From Hymenobacter persicinus (GTDB taxonomy: Bacteria > Bacteroidota > Bacteroidia > Cytophagales > Hymenobacteraceae), in contig NZ_SEWE01000016.1 in the NCBI RefSeq assembly GCF_004167665.1, positions 33,518 through 97,517 of the forward strand: a DNA stretch of 64,000 bases, in the 5' to 3' direction. This document shows, in pieces, positions 1 to 7,967 of the stretch. Position numbers and translations under genes: made by a program. The notes beneath the pieces are model-generated. The model did no database searches and had not been told where the DNA came from. It worked only from the letters and a program-made list of their open reading frames with translations. How positions within the stretch are numbered: the first letter of the stretch is position 1; the number at the start of each line of letters is the position of its first letter.

Positions 1-163
1 CTGCCTGCTGCCCAGCATCAGCGCCATCCGGCAGCTGGCGGGCCTGCCCCCGCTGCCGGCTCTGTTGCGGGCGGCTAATGCAGATACGCAGTTTGGGCAC
101 CCGCGCAAGCCCCGGCCCCTGCTGCCGCTCGAAAACGACCACGTCGCCACTTCCCACTACTAA
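1..163 (+). CDS. 3' end of an unidentified protein (partial)
   Basis: The last 53 codons of a reading frame enter from the left edge and end at TAA 161-163, 11 nt before the next gene. The visible tail is Leu/Pro/Arg rich (it includes FGHPRKPRPLLPLENDH) and has no motif I recognise. The tight spacing suggests it is the first visible member of the operon that continues through the ferritin-like, Cys-rich, DUF692 and DUF2063 genes. No function can be assigned from this fragment. Confidence 0.55.
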   Translation, partial: CLLPSISAIRQLAGLPPLPALLRAANADTQFGHPRKPRPLLPLENDHVATSHY

Positions 164-174
164 CATTCTTTCCC

Positions 175-1560
175 ATGCCCAACTCTCTCCAAGCGGTACC
201 CAACGACCTCAAGGCCGCCATTCAGCAGGCCATTGAAATCGAGCTGAGCACCATTCCGATTTACCTCTACACCTACTATTCCATCAACCGGGTTCCGGAC
301 CAGAAAAAGATTATTGCCGACCTAACCAACCGCTACATCGACGCGGGCCTGTCCACGGAGCGGGCTGCCCAGAAGGCCCAGGACGTGTCGGTGCAGCTAA
401 TGGTGCACGCCAACAAGGCCGGCGCTACCATCATGAGCGTGGCGGTGGAGGAAATGCTGCACATGGCCCTGGCCTGCAACCTCAAGCGCGCCCTGGTGGG
501 CATGCCCAAGCTAGTGGGGAAGTCGCCGAAGCACTACCCGGCCCAGCTGCGCGGCCACCTGCCGGGGCTGGAAATTCCACTGCGCGGCTTCGGCTTGGCC
601 CAGCTCGAGGTGTTCAAGCAGATTGAGCTGCCCGAGGTGCCCCAACCCATGCTCAAGGCGGCCCCGGACCCCACCCGGGACTGGTCGTCGCTGGGGGAGC
701 TCTACGGCTGGATCAGCGCCCAGATTACCAGCAATGTCACGCCCCCGGACTTCGACAAGTTCAAAGACTGCCCCCAGCTGGGTCCCAACCAAGGTTACTA
801 CGCCACCAACAACGTTAACACACTTTACTACGACAAAAACCACAAGCCCCAGTTCACCAACCAGGATGCTGACCCCAAGAATCCGCACGGCAATGTCGGG
901 GACCTGATTCGCATCGTGGACGTGAAATGCGCCCTGGCCGCCATCGACATCATCGTGGAGCAGGGCGAGGGTCACGTGGAAAAGCCCCACGCCAAGGACG
1001 CCGCCCGGCCCTGGCAGAAGTACGGCGACAAGCAAGTCGACCAGGAAGAGTCGCACTACCAGAAATACTGCCAGCTCTACGACGAGCTGGCCGCCCTGCT
1101 GCGGGAGGAAGGCCAGATGGACGACTATTCCCTGCTGGCCTACTTCGTGAAGCCCGTACCCGAAAACCCAACCACGGCCGGCTACCCAGCGCCCATTCAG
1201 GCCGTGTCGAACCTGCTCAACGCGGTGTACACCTACCTCTACATGATGACTGAGGCCTGCTACCGCCAGGAAATTCCGAAGCAGAAGGAAATCTTCAACT
1301 TCGGGATGCACAAGGGCATGATCTTCATTTTGAGCACCCTCTGCGACTATATCACCAGCCTGCCGCTGCCCTGGGGCGGAGTAGCCGGCCCCACGTTCGA
1401 AAACTACGAGTTTGACCCCGCCACCAGCGCCAAGTCCCAGCTCGTGGCGTTGTTCAACAAGATTCCGGCGAGTCTGAACCCCAGCGCCAACGTGCTGGCC
1501 CGCATCCAGACCCTGCCCGACATGGACATCGTGACCAAGAAGGTGCTCAGCTTCGCTTAA
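175..1560 (+). CDS. Ferritin-like domain protein (VioB/RebD-type, PF12902-like)
   Basis: A 461-residue predicted soluble protein. The first helix carries AIEIELSTIPIYLYTYY (residues 20-36), typical of the ferritin-like domain found in VioB-type iminophenylpyruvate dimer synthases. Candidate di-iron ligands are E23, E92/E93 and H96 (VEEMLHMAL), then E262/E265 and E291/E292/H294 (QEESHYQKY) in later helices. The family is known for iron- or heme-linked oxidative chemistry on amino-acid-derived intermediates; the substrate here is unknown. It starts 11 nt after the partial gene and is followed after 28 nt by the Cys-rich protein gene. Inference: it is a second oxidative enzyme acting on the product of the DUF692 cluster. 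It could instead be an unrelated neighbour in the same transcript. There is no signal peptide. Confidence 0.8.
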   Translation: MPNSLQAVPNDLKAAIQQAIEIELSTIPIYLYTYYSINRVPDQKKIIADLTNRYIDAGLSTERAAQKAQDVSVQLMVHANKAGATIMSVAVEEMLHMALACNLKRALVGMPKLVGKSPKHYPAQLRGHLPGLEIPLRGFGLAQLEVFKQIELPEVPQPMLKAAPDPTRDWSSLGELYGWISAQITSNVTPPDFDKFKDCPQLGPNQGYYATNNVNTLYYDKNHKPQFTNQDADPKNPHGNVGDLIRIVDVKCALAAIDIIVEQGEGHVEKPHAKDAARPWQKYGDKQVDQEESHYQKYCQLYDELAALLREEGQMDDYSLLAYFVKPVPENPTTAGYPAPIQAVSNLLNAVYTYLYMMTEACYRQEIPKQKEIFNFGMHKGMIFILSTLCDYITSLPLPWGGVAGPTFENYEFDPATSAKSQLVALFNKIPASLNPSANVLARIQTLPDMDIVTKKVLSFA

Positions 1561-1588
1561 GTTTAACGGTTGCTTTCCCCAGAACCCT

Positions 1589-2239
1589 ATGAATACCAGC
1601 AATACCAACAGCCCGGCCGCTCAGGCTGGTAACCTGGCTGCCACGGCGGCCAACGGCTGCGGCGGCTCGGCCAGCAACGGCTGCGGGGCCGCCCCGGCCC
1701 CCGCGCCCAGCCCGGCCGCGCCCAAAGCTGCTTTCGTGCCCCTGGAACTGCACGCCTGCATGGGCCTGAACGCCTGCAAGGGCCACGACCGGTTCGGCAC
1801 CAACAGCTGCGCCGGCTCGGGCTACTGCGCCACCACCGAGCACGTGTGCCACTCGCTCAACAATTGCCGCGGCCAGGGCGGCTGCGGCCTCTACGGCAGC
1901 GCCGAAGAGCAAAACCAGCCCGGCCAGAACGACTGCGCCTGGAAGGGCAGTTGCGCCACGCCCATTCAGCAAAACCGCTTCAGCACCCTGGGGCCCAACC
2001 AGGGCAAGAGCGTGTGGCTGCGAGCTCGCCAGCTGTTTGAGGAGCGCCTGACCCGCGAAGACCGGGAGGTGGGCACTCCGCCGTTTCCCGAAGGCCCGCC
2101 GACCTGGTGGCTGCGCACCCTGGGCCCGTTCGACGGCTGCGGCTCCAGCGGCAACCCCGACTGTAGCTTCGGCGGGGGCGGCAACCTGTGCGGAGTGCGC
2201 TCCGGGCAGAAGCACGGGGCCGGCAACGACGCGCAATAA
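1589..2239 (+). CDS. Cys-rich candidate RiPP precursor / metal-binding protein
   Basis: This 216-residue protein has 14 cysteines (24, 32, 57, 63, 74, 80, 87, 93, 99, 116, 122, 184, 192, 201). An Ala/Pro/Ser-rich N-terminal region (1-50) precedes two imperfect copies of one module. Copy A (57-82) reads CMGLNACKG, then [13 protein letters not shown]. Copy B (87-124) reads CHSLNNCRG, then [14 protein letters not shown] more ordinary region (129-180) and a Gly/Cys-rich tail follow. The GxN[SD]CA element resembles the NDCA and SCAG elements of BufA-type (DUF2282) precursors, but those proteins are about half this size and exported, and no signal peptide is seen here. The gene ends 2 nt before the DUF692 gene, so translation is probably coupled. 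Inference: it is the substrate of the downstream enzyme pair. It could instead be an unmodified metallothionein-like protein. Confidence 0.72.
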   Translation: MNTSNTNSPAAQAGNLAATAANGCGGSASNGCGAAPAPAPSPAAPKAAFVPLELHACMGLNACKGHDRFGTNSCAGSGYCATTEHVCHSLNNCRGQGGCGLYGSAEEQNQPGQNDCAWKGSCATPIQQNRFSTLGPNQGKSVWLRARQLFEERLTREDREVGTPPFPEGPPTWWLRTLGPFDGCGSSGNPDCSFGGGGNLCGVRSGQKHGAGNDAQ

Positions 2240-2241
2240 CG

Positions 2242-3207
2242 ATGGACGCCCCGCACTACCGTCAGCAGGTACAGCAGCTGCCCAACCTCGGCCTCGGGCT
2301 GGGGTTGCGGCACGTGCATTTCAACCACATCCTGGAGCACTGGCCGGCCGTCGACTGGTTTGAAATCATTTCCGAGAACTTCATCGATTCCGGCGGCCGG
2401 CCCCGGCACGTGCTCGACCAGATTGCGGAGCGCTACCCGGTGGTGATGCACGGCGTGTCGTTGTCGGTGGGCAGCACCGACGCGCTGAACGTTGATTACC
2501 TGGCCCGGCTTAAAAAGCTGGCCCGGGCTATTCGGCCGGCCTGGGTGAGTGACCACCTGTGCTGGACCGGCGCCATGGGCCTGAACACTCACGACCTGCT
2601 GCCCGTGCCGCTGACCGAGGAAACCCTGGCCCACATTGTGGGGCGGGTGCGCCAGATTCAGGACTTTCTGGAGCGGCCCCTCATTCTGGAAAACCCGAGC
2701 ACCTACCTCAGCTTCGCCCACTCCACAATTTCGGAGCCCGAGTTTCTGAGCCGGCTGGCCGCGGAAACCGGCTGCGGGTTGCTGCTCGACGTGAACAACG
2801 TGTACGTGACCTGCTTCAACAACGACCTCGACCCGTTGGCCTACATCGATGCGCTGCCCGCCGACCGGATCGTGCAGATGCACCTGGCCGGGCACCAGCA
2901 TTGCGGCACCCACATCATCGACACCCACGACCGGGAGGTGTTGTCGCCGGTGTGGGCGCTGTTCCAAAGGGCGTGGCAGCGCACCGGCGGCGTGGCCACC
3001 CTGCTGGAATGGGACAGCCAGATTCCGCCCTTCCCCGAGTACCACGCCGAACTGCTCAAAGCCCGGCAGTTTATGAACGCGCTGCCGCTCGGGCCGGCGG
3101 CGGCCCCGGTGGTGGAGCCCGCTGCCGGCGTGGTATCCAACCCGCTGAGCTTTCTGACGCCTGGTATTATGCCCTTGGAACCTCAAACCGTGGCTGCCCG
3201 TGGCTGA
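2242..3207 (+). CDS. DUF692/MNIO family multinuclear iron oxidase (BufB/MbnB-like)
   Basis: A 321-residue TIM-barrel protein of the DUF692 family, the multinuclear non-heme iron oxidases that modify Cys or Asn residues in RiPP precursors (MbnB, TglH, BufB). The expected metal-site signatures are present in order: ISENF (E45), VMHGVS (H70), SDHLCW (H105), ILENPS (E150), LLDVNN (D183), QMHLAGH (H214), DTHD (D227) and LLEWD (E256). I start it at the ATG 2 nt after the precursor stop; a longer in-frame start at 2188 would overlap the precursor and precede the conserved N-terminus. It overlaps the next gene by 8 nt. The order precursor-DUF692-DUF2063 is the standard arrangement for this pathway. 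The family call is firm; the exact modification is unknown. Confidence 0.93.
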   Translation: MDAPHYRQQVQQLPNLGLGLGLRHVHFNHILEHWPAVDWFEIISENFIDSGGRPRHVLDQIAERYPVVMHGVSLSVGSTDALNVDYLARLKKLARAIRPAWVSDHLCWTGAMGLNTHDLLPVPLTEETLAHIVGRVRQIQDFLERPLILENPSTYLSFAHSTISEPEFLSRLAAETGCGLLLDVNNVYVTCFNNDLDPLAYIDALPADRIVQMHLAGHQHCGTHIIDTHDREVLSPVWALFQRAWQRTGGVATLLEWDSQIPPFPEYHAELLKARQFMNALPLGPAAAPVVEPAAGVVSNPLSFLTPGIMPLEPQTVAARG

Positions 3208-4063
3208 GTCGGCTTTTACTCTGCAGCAGGTGCAGCACTGGCTGCAGACGGTGCTCACCGATTCGGCGGGTCTGGGCGCGGCCATGCGCGGGGAAGCGGC
3301 CCAAGCGGTATTGGCGCTGGAGCCCGCCACCGTCGAGCAGCTGATTGCGCCCTCCAGCCGCATGAGTGGGGGGCAGCGCCTGGCCGTGTACCAGCGGGGC
3401 TACTTTGCCCGCCTGCTTGAGTGCATGGCCGGGCAATTTCGGGTGCTTCGGCACGCATTGGGCGAGGAACTGTTCGAGGACTTTGCCCGCGAGTACCTGG
3501 CCGCCTATCCGTCGGAAACCTACACGCTGGGGGAGCTGGGCGCGCGCTTCCCGCAGTTTTTAGAGGAAACCCGCCCCGACCGGGACGCCCCGCCCGCCGA
3601 GCGGGAGGCCTGGATCGACTTCATGCTTGACCTGGCCCGCCTGGAGCGCGCCGCCTTCGTGCTCTTCGACGCGCCCGGCTCCGAAAACCGGCCGGCAGCT
3701 GGGCCGGATGAAATACTAGAACTGGCCCCGTGCTTTGGGCTGCTGAGCTTCCGCTTTCCCGTCAATGGCTATTACCAGGCCGTGTACCGGGGCGAAAACC
3801 CGCCGCTACCGCCGGCCCGGCCGAGCTTTCTGGCCATTACCCGCGTCGATTTCCAGCTGGGCATGTTCGAGCTGAATCCGGTGCAGTTTCGGTTTCTGAG
3901 CTGGCTGCGCCAGGGCCACCCGCTGCCGGCCGCGGTGCAGCAGCTGGCCGCGCAGCCGGAGCTGGACGAAGCCGCCGCCCAGGCGCTGTGGCAGATCTGG
4001 CGGGAGAAGTGGCAGGCCTGGGGCTTTTTTGTCTCCAAGCCCGCTACAAGTCAGGCGGGTTAG
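3200..4063 (+). CDS. DUF2063 (HvfC/BufC-like) partner of the DUF692 enzyme
   Basis: A 287-residue protein with GTG start, overlapping the DUF692 stop by 8 nt. The N-terminal part (about 5-110) matches the DUF2063 putative DNA-binding domain, with [21 protein letters not shown] and a tract around [21 protein letters not shown]. In MNIO pathways proteins of this class bind the precursor and present it to the DUF692 oxidase, rather than acting on DNA. The C-terminal half (about 140-280) is a second domain also common in BufC-like proteins. It is the last gene of the operon and ends 6 nt before the stop of a convergent gene, leaving no room for a classical terminator. Confidence 0.88.
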   Translation: MAESAFTLQQVQHWLQTVLTDSAGLGAAMRGEAAQAVLALEPATVEQLIAPSSRMSGGQRLAVYQRGYFARLLECMAGQFRVLRHALGEELFEDFAREYLAAYPSETYTLGELGARFPQFLEETRPDRDAPPAEREAWIDFMLDLARLERAAFVLFDAPGSENRPAAGPDEILELAPCFGLLSFRFPVNGYYQAVYRGENPPLPPARPSFLAITRVDFQLGMFELNPVQFRFLSWLRQGHPLPAAVQQLAAQPELDEAAAQALWQIWREKWQAWGFFVSKPATSQAG

Positions 4064-4069
4064 CCCGGC

Positions 4070-4585
4070 TCACAGCTTCGGCAACAGCCCGGAAATACCC
4101 TTGATGTTGAGGCGGACGAAATTTTTCACCCGCTCAAACTTGGCGGCCGTTTCCTCCAGCTCCTCGTCTTTATCGAGCTTGCTGGGGCGACGCACGTCGA
4201 GCAGGGCGAAAATGGTTTCGGCAATGTCCATGTAGCCCAGAATCATGAGCAGGAGCAGCTTTTTCTCGTCTTCCTGGTAGCTTTTGGTGCGCACGGCTTT
4301 CACCAGGCTGTCGAGCTGGGTGGTTTCGTCCACGTACAGGTCGCGGAGCCGGGCGCGCTGCTGCTGGTAGTCGAGCAGGACCTGGGGCTCGAAGGCGGCG
4401 GGGGAGAAGGGAAAGGAATCGGTGAAGGCCGTGGCGGCGCGGAAGCTGCTGTCGGCGGCGTACACGGTTTCCAGGTGCTTCTGCAAGCTCGACCATAGCC
4501 CCTGGCGGGCTTTGTCGAAGGCAGAGGGCGTTGGGGCGGGAGGAGGGGAGCTGGTCACGGGCGGTAAAAAGGGCTGGGAGCTCAA
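4070..4585 (-). CDS. Conserved hypothetical helical protein
   Basis: Up to 171 residues; I recognise no family. The N-terminus is Pro/Ser-rich, followed by a predicted helical body with charged heptads (QQQRARLRDLYVDETTQL) and a short hydrophobic stretch (KKLLLLMILGYMDIAETIF) that is probably a buried helix rather than a membrane segment. No signal peptide is seen. The start drawn is TTG; a GTG at 4558 is possible and would lie better placed after a TACTTTG-like promoter box just upstream. It converges on the DUF2063 gene with 6 nt between stops, so it is unlikely to belong to that pathway. Confidence 0.65.
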   Translation of the reverse strand: MSSQPFLPPVTSSPPPAPTPSAFDKARQGLWSSLQKHLETVYAADSSFRAATAFTDSFPFSPAAFEPQVLLDYQQQRARLRDLYVDETTQLDSLVKAVRTKSYQEDEKKLLLLMILGYMDIAETIFALLDVRRPSKLDKDEELEETAAKFERVKNFVRLNIKGISGLLPKL

Positions 4586-4673
4586 AGTACGGGCTTTTTG
4601 CCGGGCGGGTCTACTTCCCGGGCCGGGCCGGTACGAAATCCGGGCTGGCGTGGTGGCAAGCCAAACTTCACCG

Positions 4674-4681
4674 TACTTTTG
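4674..4681 (+). promoter_or_regulatory. Candidate -7 box upstream of dxr
   Basis: TACTTTTG is a full match to the Bacteroidota TAnnTTTG box, 43 nt before the dxr ATG. No clear TTTG lies 19 nt upstream. Confidence 0.4.
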
Positions 4682-4724
4682 CTGACCTGCGCCCCGGGCG
4701 CCTCCCTGATTCCGTCACTTCCGC

Positions 4725-5891
4725 ATGTCTGCTTCCCTCAAACGCGTCACCCTGCTCGGCTCCACCGGCTCCATTGGCACCCAGGCCCTCGACGTAATTC
4801 GTGCCCACCCCGGCCGCTTCCGGGTGGCGGCGCTGTCGGCCCACGCCAACGCCGAGCTACTCATTGCCCAGGCCCGCGAGTTCCGGCCCGCCGCCGTGGT
4901 TATTGGCGACGAGCGGCAGTACGAGACGGTGAAAACGGCCCTGGCCGGGCAGCCTACCGAAGTGCTGGCCGGGGCCGCCGCCCTGACCGAAGTTGCCGGC
5001 CGCCCCGACACCGACATTGTGCTGACGGCCATGGTGGGCTACGCCGGACTGCTGCCCACAGTGGCCGCCATCCGGGCCGGCAAAGACATTGCCCTGGCCA
5101 ACAAGGAAACCCTGGTCGTGGCCGGGCAGCTGATTACGGAGCTGGTCCGTCAGCACGGCGTGGGGCTTTACCCCGTCGATTCCGAGCACTCGGCCATCTT
5201 CCAGTGCCTGGTGGGGGAGGAGCGCAACCCGGTTGAGAAAATCATCCTGACCGCGTCGGGCGGGCCGTTTCGGGGGCGCACGGCCGAGCAGCTGGCGTCC
5301 GTCACGAAGGCCCAGGCCCTGAAGCACCCCAACTGGGACATGGGCGCCAAAATCACCATCGACTCGGCCTCGCTGATGAACAAGGGACTGGAGGTGATTG
5401 AAGCCAAGTGGCTGTTTGGGCTCCGCGACGACCAGATCGACGTGGTGGTGCACCCGCAGAGCATCATTCACTCCTTGGTGCAGTTCGAGGACGGCTCCCT
5501 GAAGGCCCAGCTGGGCTTGCCCGACATGAAGCTGCCCATCCAGTACGCGCTGGGCTACCCCGAGCGGCTGCCGTCCGACTTTCCGCGCTTTTCCTTTCTC
5601 GACTACCCTCAGCTCACCTTCGAGCAGCCCGACCGCGCCACGTTCCGCAACCTGCCGCTGGCTTTCGAGGCCATGCGCCGGGGCGGCAACGCGCCCTGCG
5701 TGCTCAACGCGGCCAACGAAATTGCCGTGGCCGCCTTTCTGCGCGACGAAATCGGGTTTCTGGAAATGCCCACGCTGGTCGAAAGCTGCCTGACGAAGGT
5801 TTCGTACCTTGCCGGACCTTCCCTCGACGACTACGTGCAAACCGACGCCGAAACGCGCCGCGTGGCCCTGGAATTAGTTGGCCGCGGATAG
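4725..5891 (+). CDS. dxr: 1-deoxy-D-xylulose 5-phosphate reductoisomerase
   Basis: A 388-residue cytosolic enzyme that converts DXP to 2-C-methyl-D-erythritol 4-phosphate with NADPH, the committed step of the MEP isoprenoid pathway. The NADPH-binding loop LGSTGSIGTQ is at residues 11-20, the metal ligands lie in VDSEHSAIFQC (D152, E154), and the substrate/flexible-loop motifs ASGGPF (177-182), HPNWDMG (201-207) and DSASLMNKGLE (213-223) are intact. Length matches the family. It is followed by rseP after about 100 nt, a common pairing in Bacteroidota, and may be cotranscribed with it. Confidence 0.97.
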   Translation: MSASLKRVTLLGSTGSIGTQALDVIRAHPGRFRVAALSAHANAELLIAQAREFRPAAVVIGDERQYETVKTALAGQPTEVLAGAAALTEVAGRPDTDIVLTAMVGYAGLLPTVAAIRAGKDIALANKETLVVAGQLITELVRQHGVGLYPVDSEHSAIFQCLVGEERNPVEKIILTASGGPFRGRTAEQLASVTKAQALKHPNWDMGAKITIDSASLMNKGLEVIEAKWLFGLRDDQIDVVVHPQSIIHSLVQFEDGSLKAQLGLPDMKLPIQYALGYPERLPSDFPRFSFLDYPQLTFEQPDRATFRNLPLAFEAMRRGGNAPCVLNAANEIAVAAFLRDEIGFLEMPTLVESCLTKVSYLAGPSLDDYVQTDAETRRVALELVGRG

Positions 5892-5988
5892 GTGTTGAGA
5901 CGAATAGCCGTCAATTGGCCGTTGTCATGCTCTGCATGACGTTCTCAAGTAATTGATTTCCCCTCCTTACCACGTCCCCGATTTCGCT

Positions 5989-7329
5989 TTGGAAATATTA
6001 ATCATGGCCGGCCAGATGCTGCTGGGCCTTTCCATTCTGGTTGGTTTGCACGAGTTTGGCCACTTCGCGGCGGCCAAGTACTTCAAGATTCGCGTCGATA
6101 AGTTTTACATCTTCTTCGACTTCCTGTTTCCCATGCCGGGCGTGATGAACTTCGCCCTGTTCAAAAAGAAAATCGGGGAGACGGAGTACGGCCTGGGCTG
6201 GTTCCCGCTGGGTGGCTACGTGGCCATCCACGGCATGATCGACGAAACCACCGACGCCGACCAGCTCGCCGCCGAACCCCAGCCCAACGAATTTCGCTCG
6301 AAGCCGGCTTGGCAGCGCCTGATTGTGATGCTGGGTGGCATCATCATGAACGTCATTACGGGCATCATTATCTTCTCGGCCCTCACCTTCAAGTACGGCG
6401 AGGAATACCTGCCTGCCACGGAGGTGAAGTACGGCGTGCAGCCCAACGAACTGGGCCAGAAAATCGGCTTCCGCACCGGCGACAAAATCGTCAAGATCAA
6501 CGGCCGTCCCTTCACCGAGTTCGACGACGTGTACAAGCCCGACGTGCTCATCGGTAAAAACGGCTACTACACCGTGGAGCGCCAGGGCCAGCTCGTCGAT
6601 ATCCGCGTGCCCGTGGACTTCATGGACCAGCTCTCCGACAAAAGCCAGACCCCGTTTGTGCTGCCCCTGAACCCGTTTGAGGTTGATAAGGTGTCGTCGG
6701 GCAGCCCCGCGGCCAAGGCCGGCCTGCTGCCCGGCGACCAGATTCTGCAGGTCGCCGGCAAAGACACGCGCTTCTTCCCCCAGCTCCAGGAAGCCCTGAA
6801 GGCGAATGCTGGCAAGGAAACGCCCCTGCTCGTGCAGCGCGGCACCGAAACCGTCACGCTGACCGCCAAAATCGACGAGGAAGGCAAGCTGGGCTTCATG
6901 CCCAAGTCCTTGCTGCACTCGGCCACCCGCAGCTACGGCCTGGCCGAATCGGTACCGGTGGGTACTAAGAAGGCCTTTGGCGTGATTACGACCCAGCTCA
7001 CGGCCTTCGGCAAGATTTTCCGCGGCGAGGCGTCGGCCCGTAAGTCGCTGGGTGGGCCCATGGCCATTGCCCAGCAGTACGGCGGGCAGTGGGACTGGGA
7101 GCATTTCTGGCTGCTGACCGGCATGCTCTCGATGGTGCTGGCCTTTATGAACCTGCTGCCCGTGCCTGCCCTCGACGGTGGCCACGTGATGTTCCTGCTC
7201 TACGAAATGATTGCCGGCCGCAAGCCCTCGGATGCCTTTCTCGAAAACGCCCAGAAGGTTGGGATGGTCCTGATCCTGGGCCTGATGGTCTTCGTTATCT
7301 TCAACGACGCCATCAAAGCCATTTTCTAA
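5989..7329 (+). CDS. rseP: RIP metalloprotease RseP (site-2 protease, M50)
   Basis: A polytopic inner-membrane zinc protease that cleaves transmembrane substrates such as anti-sigma factors and signal peptides. HEFGH (residues 21-25 from the start used) is the zinc-binding motif and NLLPVPALDGGH near the C-terminus supplies the third ligand region. A PDZ-type segment containing GSPAAKAGLLPGDQIL lies between, after a membrane segment near GGIIMNVITGIIIFSAL. The start is uncertain: TTG at 5989 gives MEILIMAGQ, which resembles the usual N-terminus in this group; ATG at 6004 and TTG at 5953 are alternatives. It follows dxr in the same direction. Confidence 0.95.
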   Translation: MEILIMAGQMLLGLSILVGLHEFGHFAAAKYFKIRVDKFYIFFDFLFPMPGVMNFALFKKKIGETEYGLGWFPLGGYVAIHGMIDETTDADQLAAEPQPNEFRSKPAWQRLIVMLGGIIMNVITGIIIFSALTFKYGEEYLPATEVKYGVQPNELGQKIGFRTGDKIVKINGRPFTEFDDVYKPDVLIGKNGYYTVERQGQLVDIRVPVDFMDQLSDKSQTPFVLPLNPFEVDKVSSGSPAAKAGLLPGDQILQVAGKDTRFFPQLQEALKANAGKETPLLVQRGTETVTLTAKIDEEGKLGFMPKSLLHSATRSYGLAESVPVGTKKAFGVITTQLTAFGKIFRGEASARKSLGGPMAIAQQYGGQWDWEHFWLLTGMLSMVLAFMNLLPVPALDGGHVMFLLYEMIAGRKPSDAFLENAQKVGMVLILGLMVFVIFNDAIKAIF

Positions 7330-7347
7330 GCGGCCCTCGTGAACGAA

Positions 7348-7386
7348 AAAGCTGCCTTCCTTTTTTAAGGGGGGCAGCTTTGTTTT
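7348..7386 (+). terminator. Intrinsic terminator after rseP
   Basis: A 9-bp inverted repeat (AAAGCTGCC at 7348 and GGCAGCTTT ending at 7381) is followed by GTTTTA, just after the rseP stop. Confidence 0.7.
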
Positions 7387-7397
7387 ATTCCTCTCCC

Positions 7398-7892
7398 ATG
7401 CGTCGTCTTATCCTGCTTTGCGCCCTACTCACCGTCGCCCTGGCCGCGGCGGCCCACGCCTACCACGCCTCCATCATGGACGTGCGCTACAATGCCCAGA
7501 AAAAACAGTTGGAAGTGGCGCTGAAGGTGTTTACCGACGACTTCGAAAAGGCGCTGTCGGCGGGGCAGCCCCGGTCCGTGACTTTCGAGGAAACGCCCCG
7601 ACCCCAGGTTACGGCGCTGATTACAACTCTGCTGACCCGCTCCCTGGCCTTTGGCACCAAGCCTGGGGAGGCGCTGCCGCTGAAGTTTATTGGCTTTCAG
7701 CGCGAAAGCGACGCCCACTGGCTGTATTTCGCCGTGCCCCTGGCCAAGCCCGTCAACGGCATCTACCTGCGCCACCGCCTACTGCTTGACACCTTTGCCG
7801 ACGAGATGAATATCGTGAACGTGGAGGCTAACGGCAAAAAGCAGAGCGCCCTGTTCCGCGACGGCGAGGAAAGCCAGAAGCTGGTCTGGTAG
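7398..7892 (+). CDS. DUF6702 family exported protein
   Basis: A 164-residue protein with a cleavable signal peptide (MRRLILLCALLTVALAAAAHA). The start of the mature protein, YHASIMDVRYNAQKKQLEVA, and the segment KVFTDDFEKAL match a small Bacteroidota family of unknown function (DUF6702). It is predicted to be periplasmic and mostly beta. It lies between two hairpins, so it is probably its own transcript. The start is fixed by the signal peptide; a longer upstream reading frame overlaps rseP and is not credible. Confidence 0.8.
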   Translation: MRRLILLCALLTVALAAAAHAYHASIMDVRYNAQKKQLEVALKVFTDDFEKALSAGQPRSVTFEETPRPQVTALITTLLTRSLAFGTKPGEALPLKFIGFQRESDAHWLYFAVPLAKPVNGIYLRHRLLLDTFADEMNIVNVEANGKKQSALFRDGEESQKLVW

Positions 7893-7916
7893 TTTTTTGC
7901 GCCGGGTGAATCAGCT

Positions 7917-7955
7917 AAAAGCCCCGCCGTATTGCTACGGCGGGGCTTGCTGATT
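7917..7955. terminator. Bidirectional terminator between convergent genes
   Basis: GCCCCGCCGTA (7921-7931) and TACGGCGGGGC (7936-7946) form an 11-bp stem with a 4-nt loop. It is flanked by AAAA on the left and a T-rich tract on the right, and serves the DUF6702 gene and the convergent OmpA-family gene. Confidence 0.8.
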
Positions 7956-7967
7956 TTTAGCGGCGGG

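Noticed and set aside
2242..3207. Sugar isomerase or endonuclease IV as function of the TIM-barrel protein.
   Set aside because: The ordered His/Glu/Asp motifs and the adjacent DUF2063 gene fit DUF692 and not those families.
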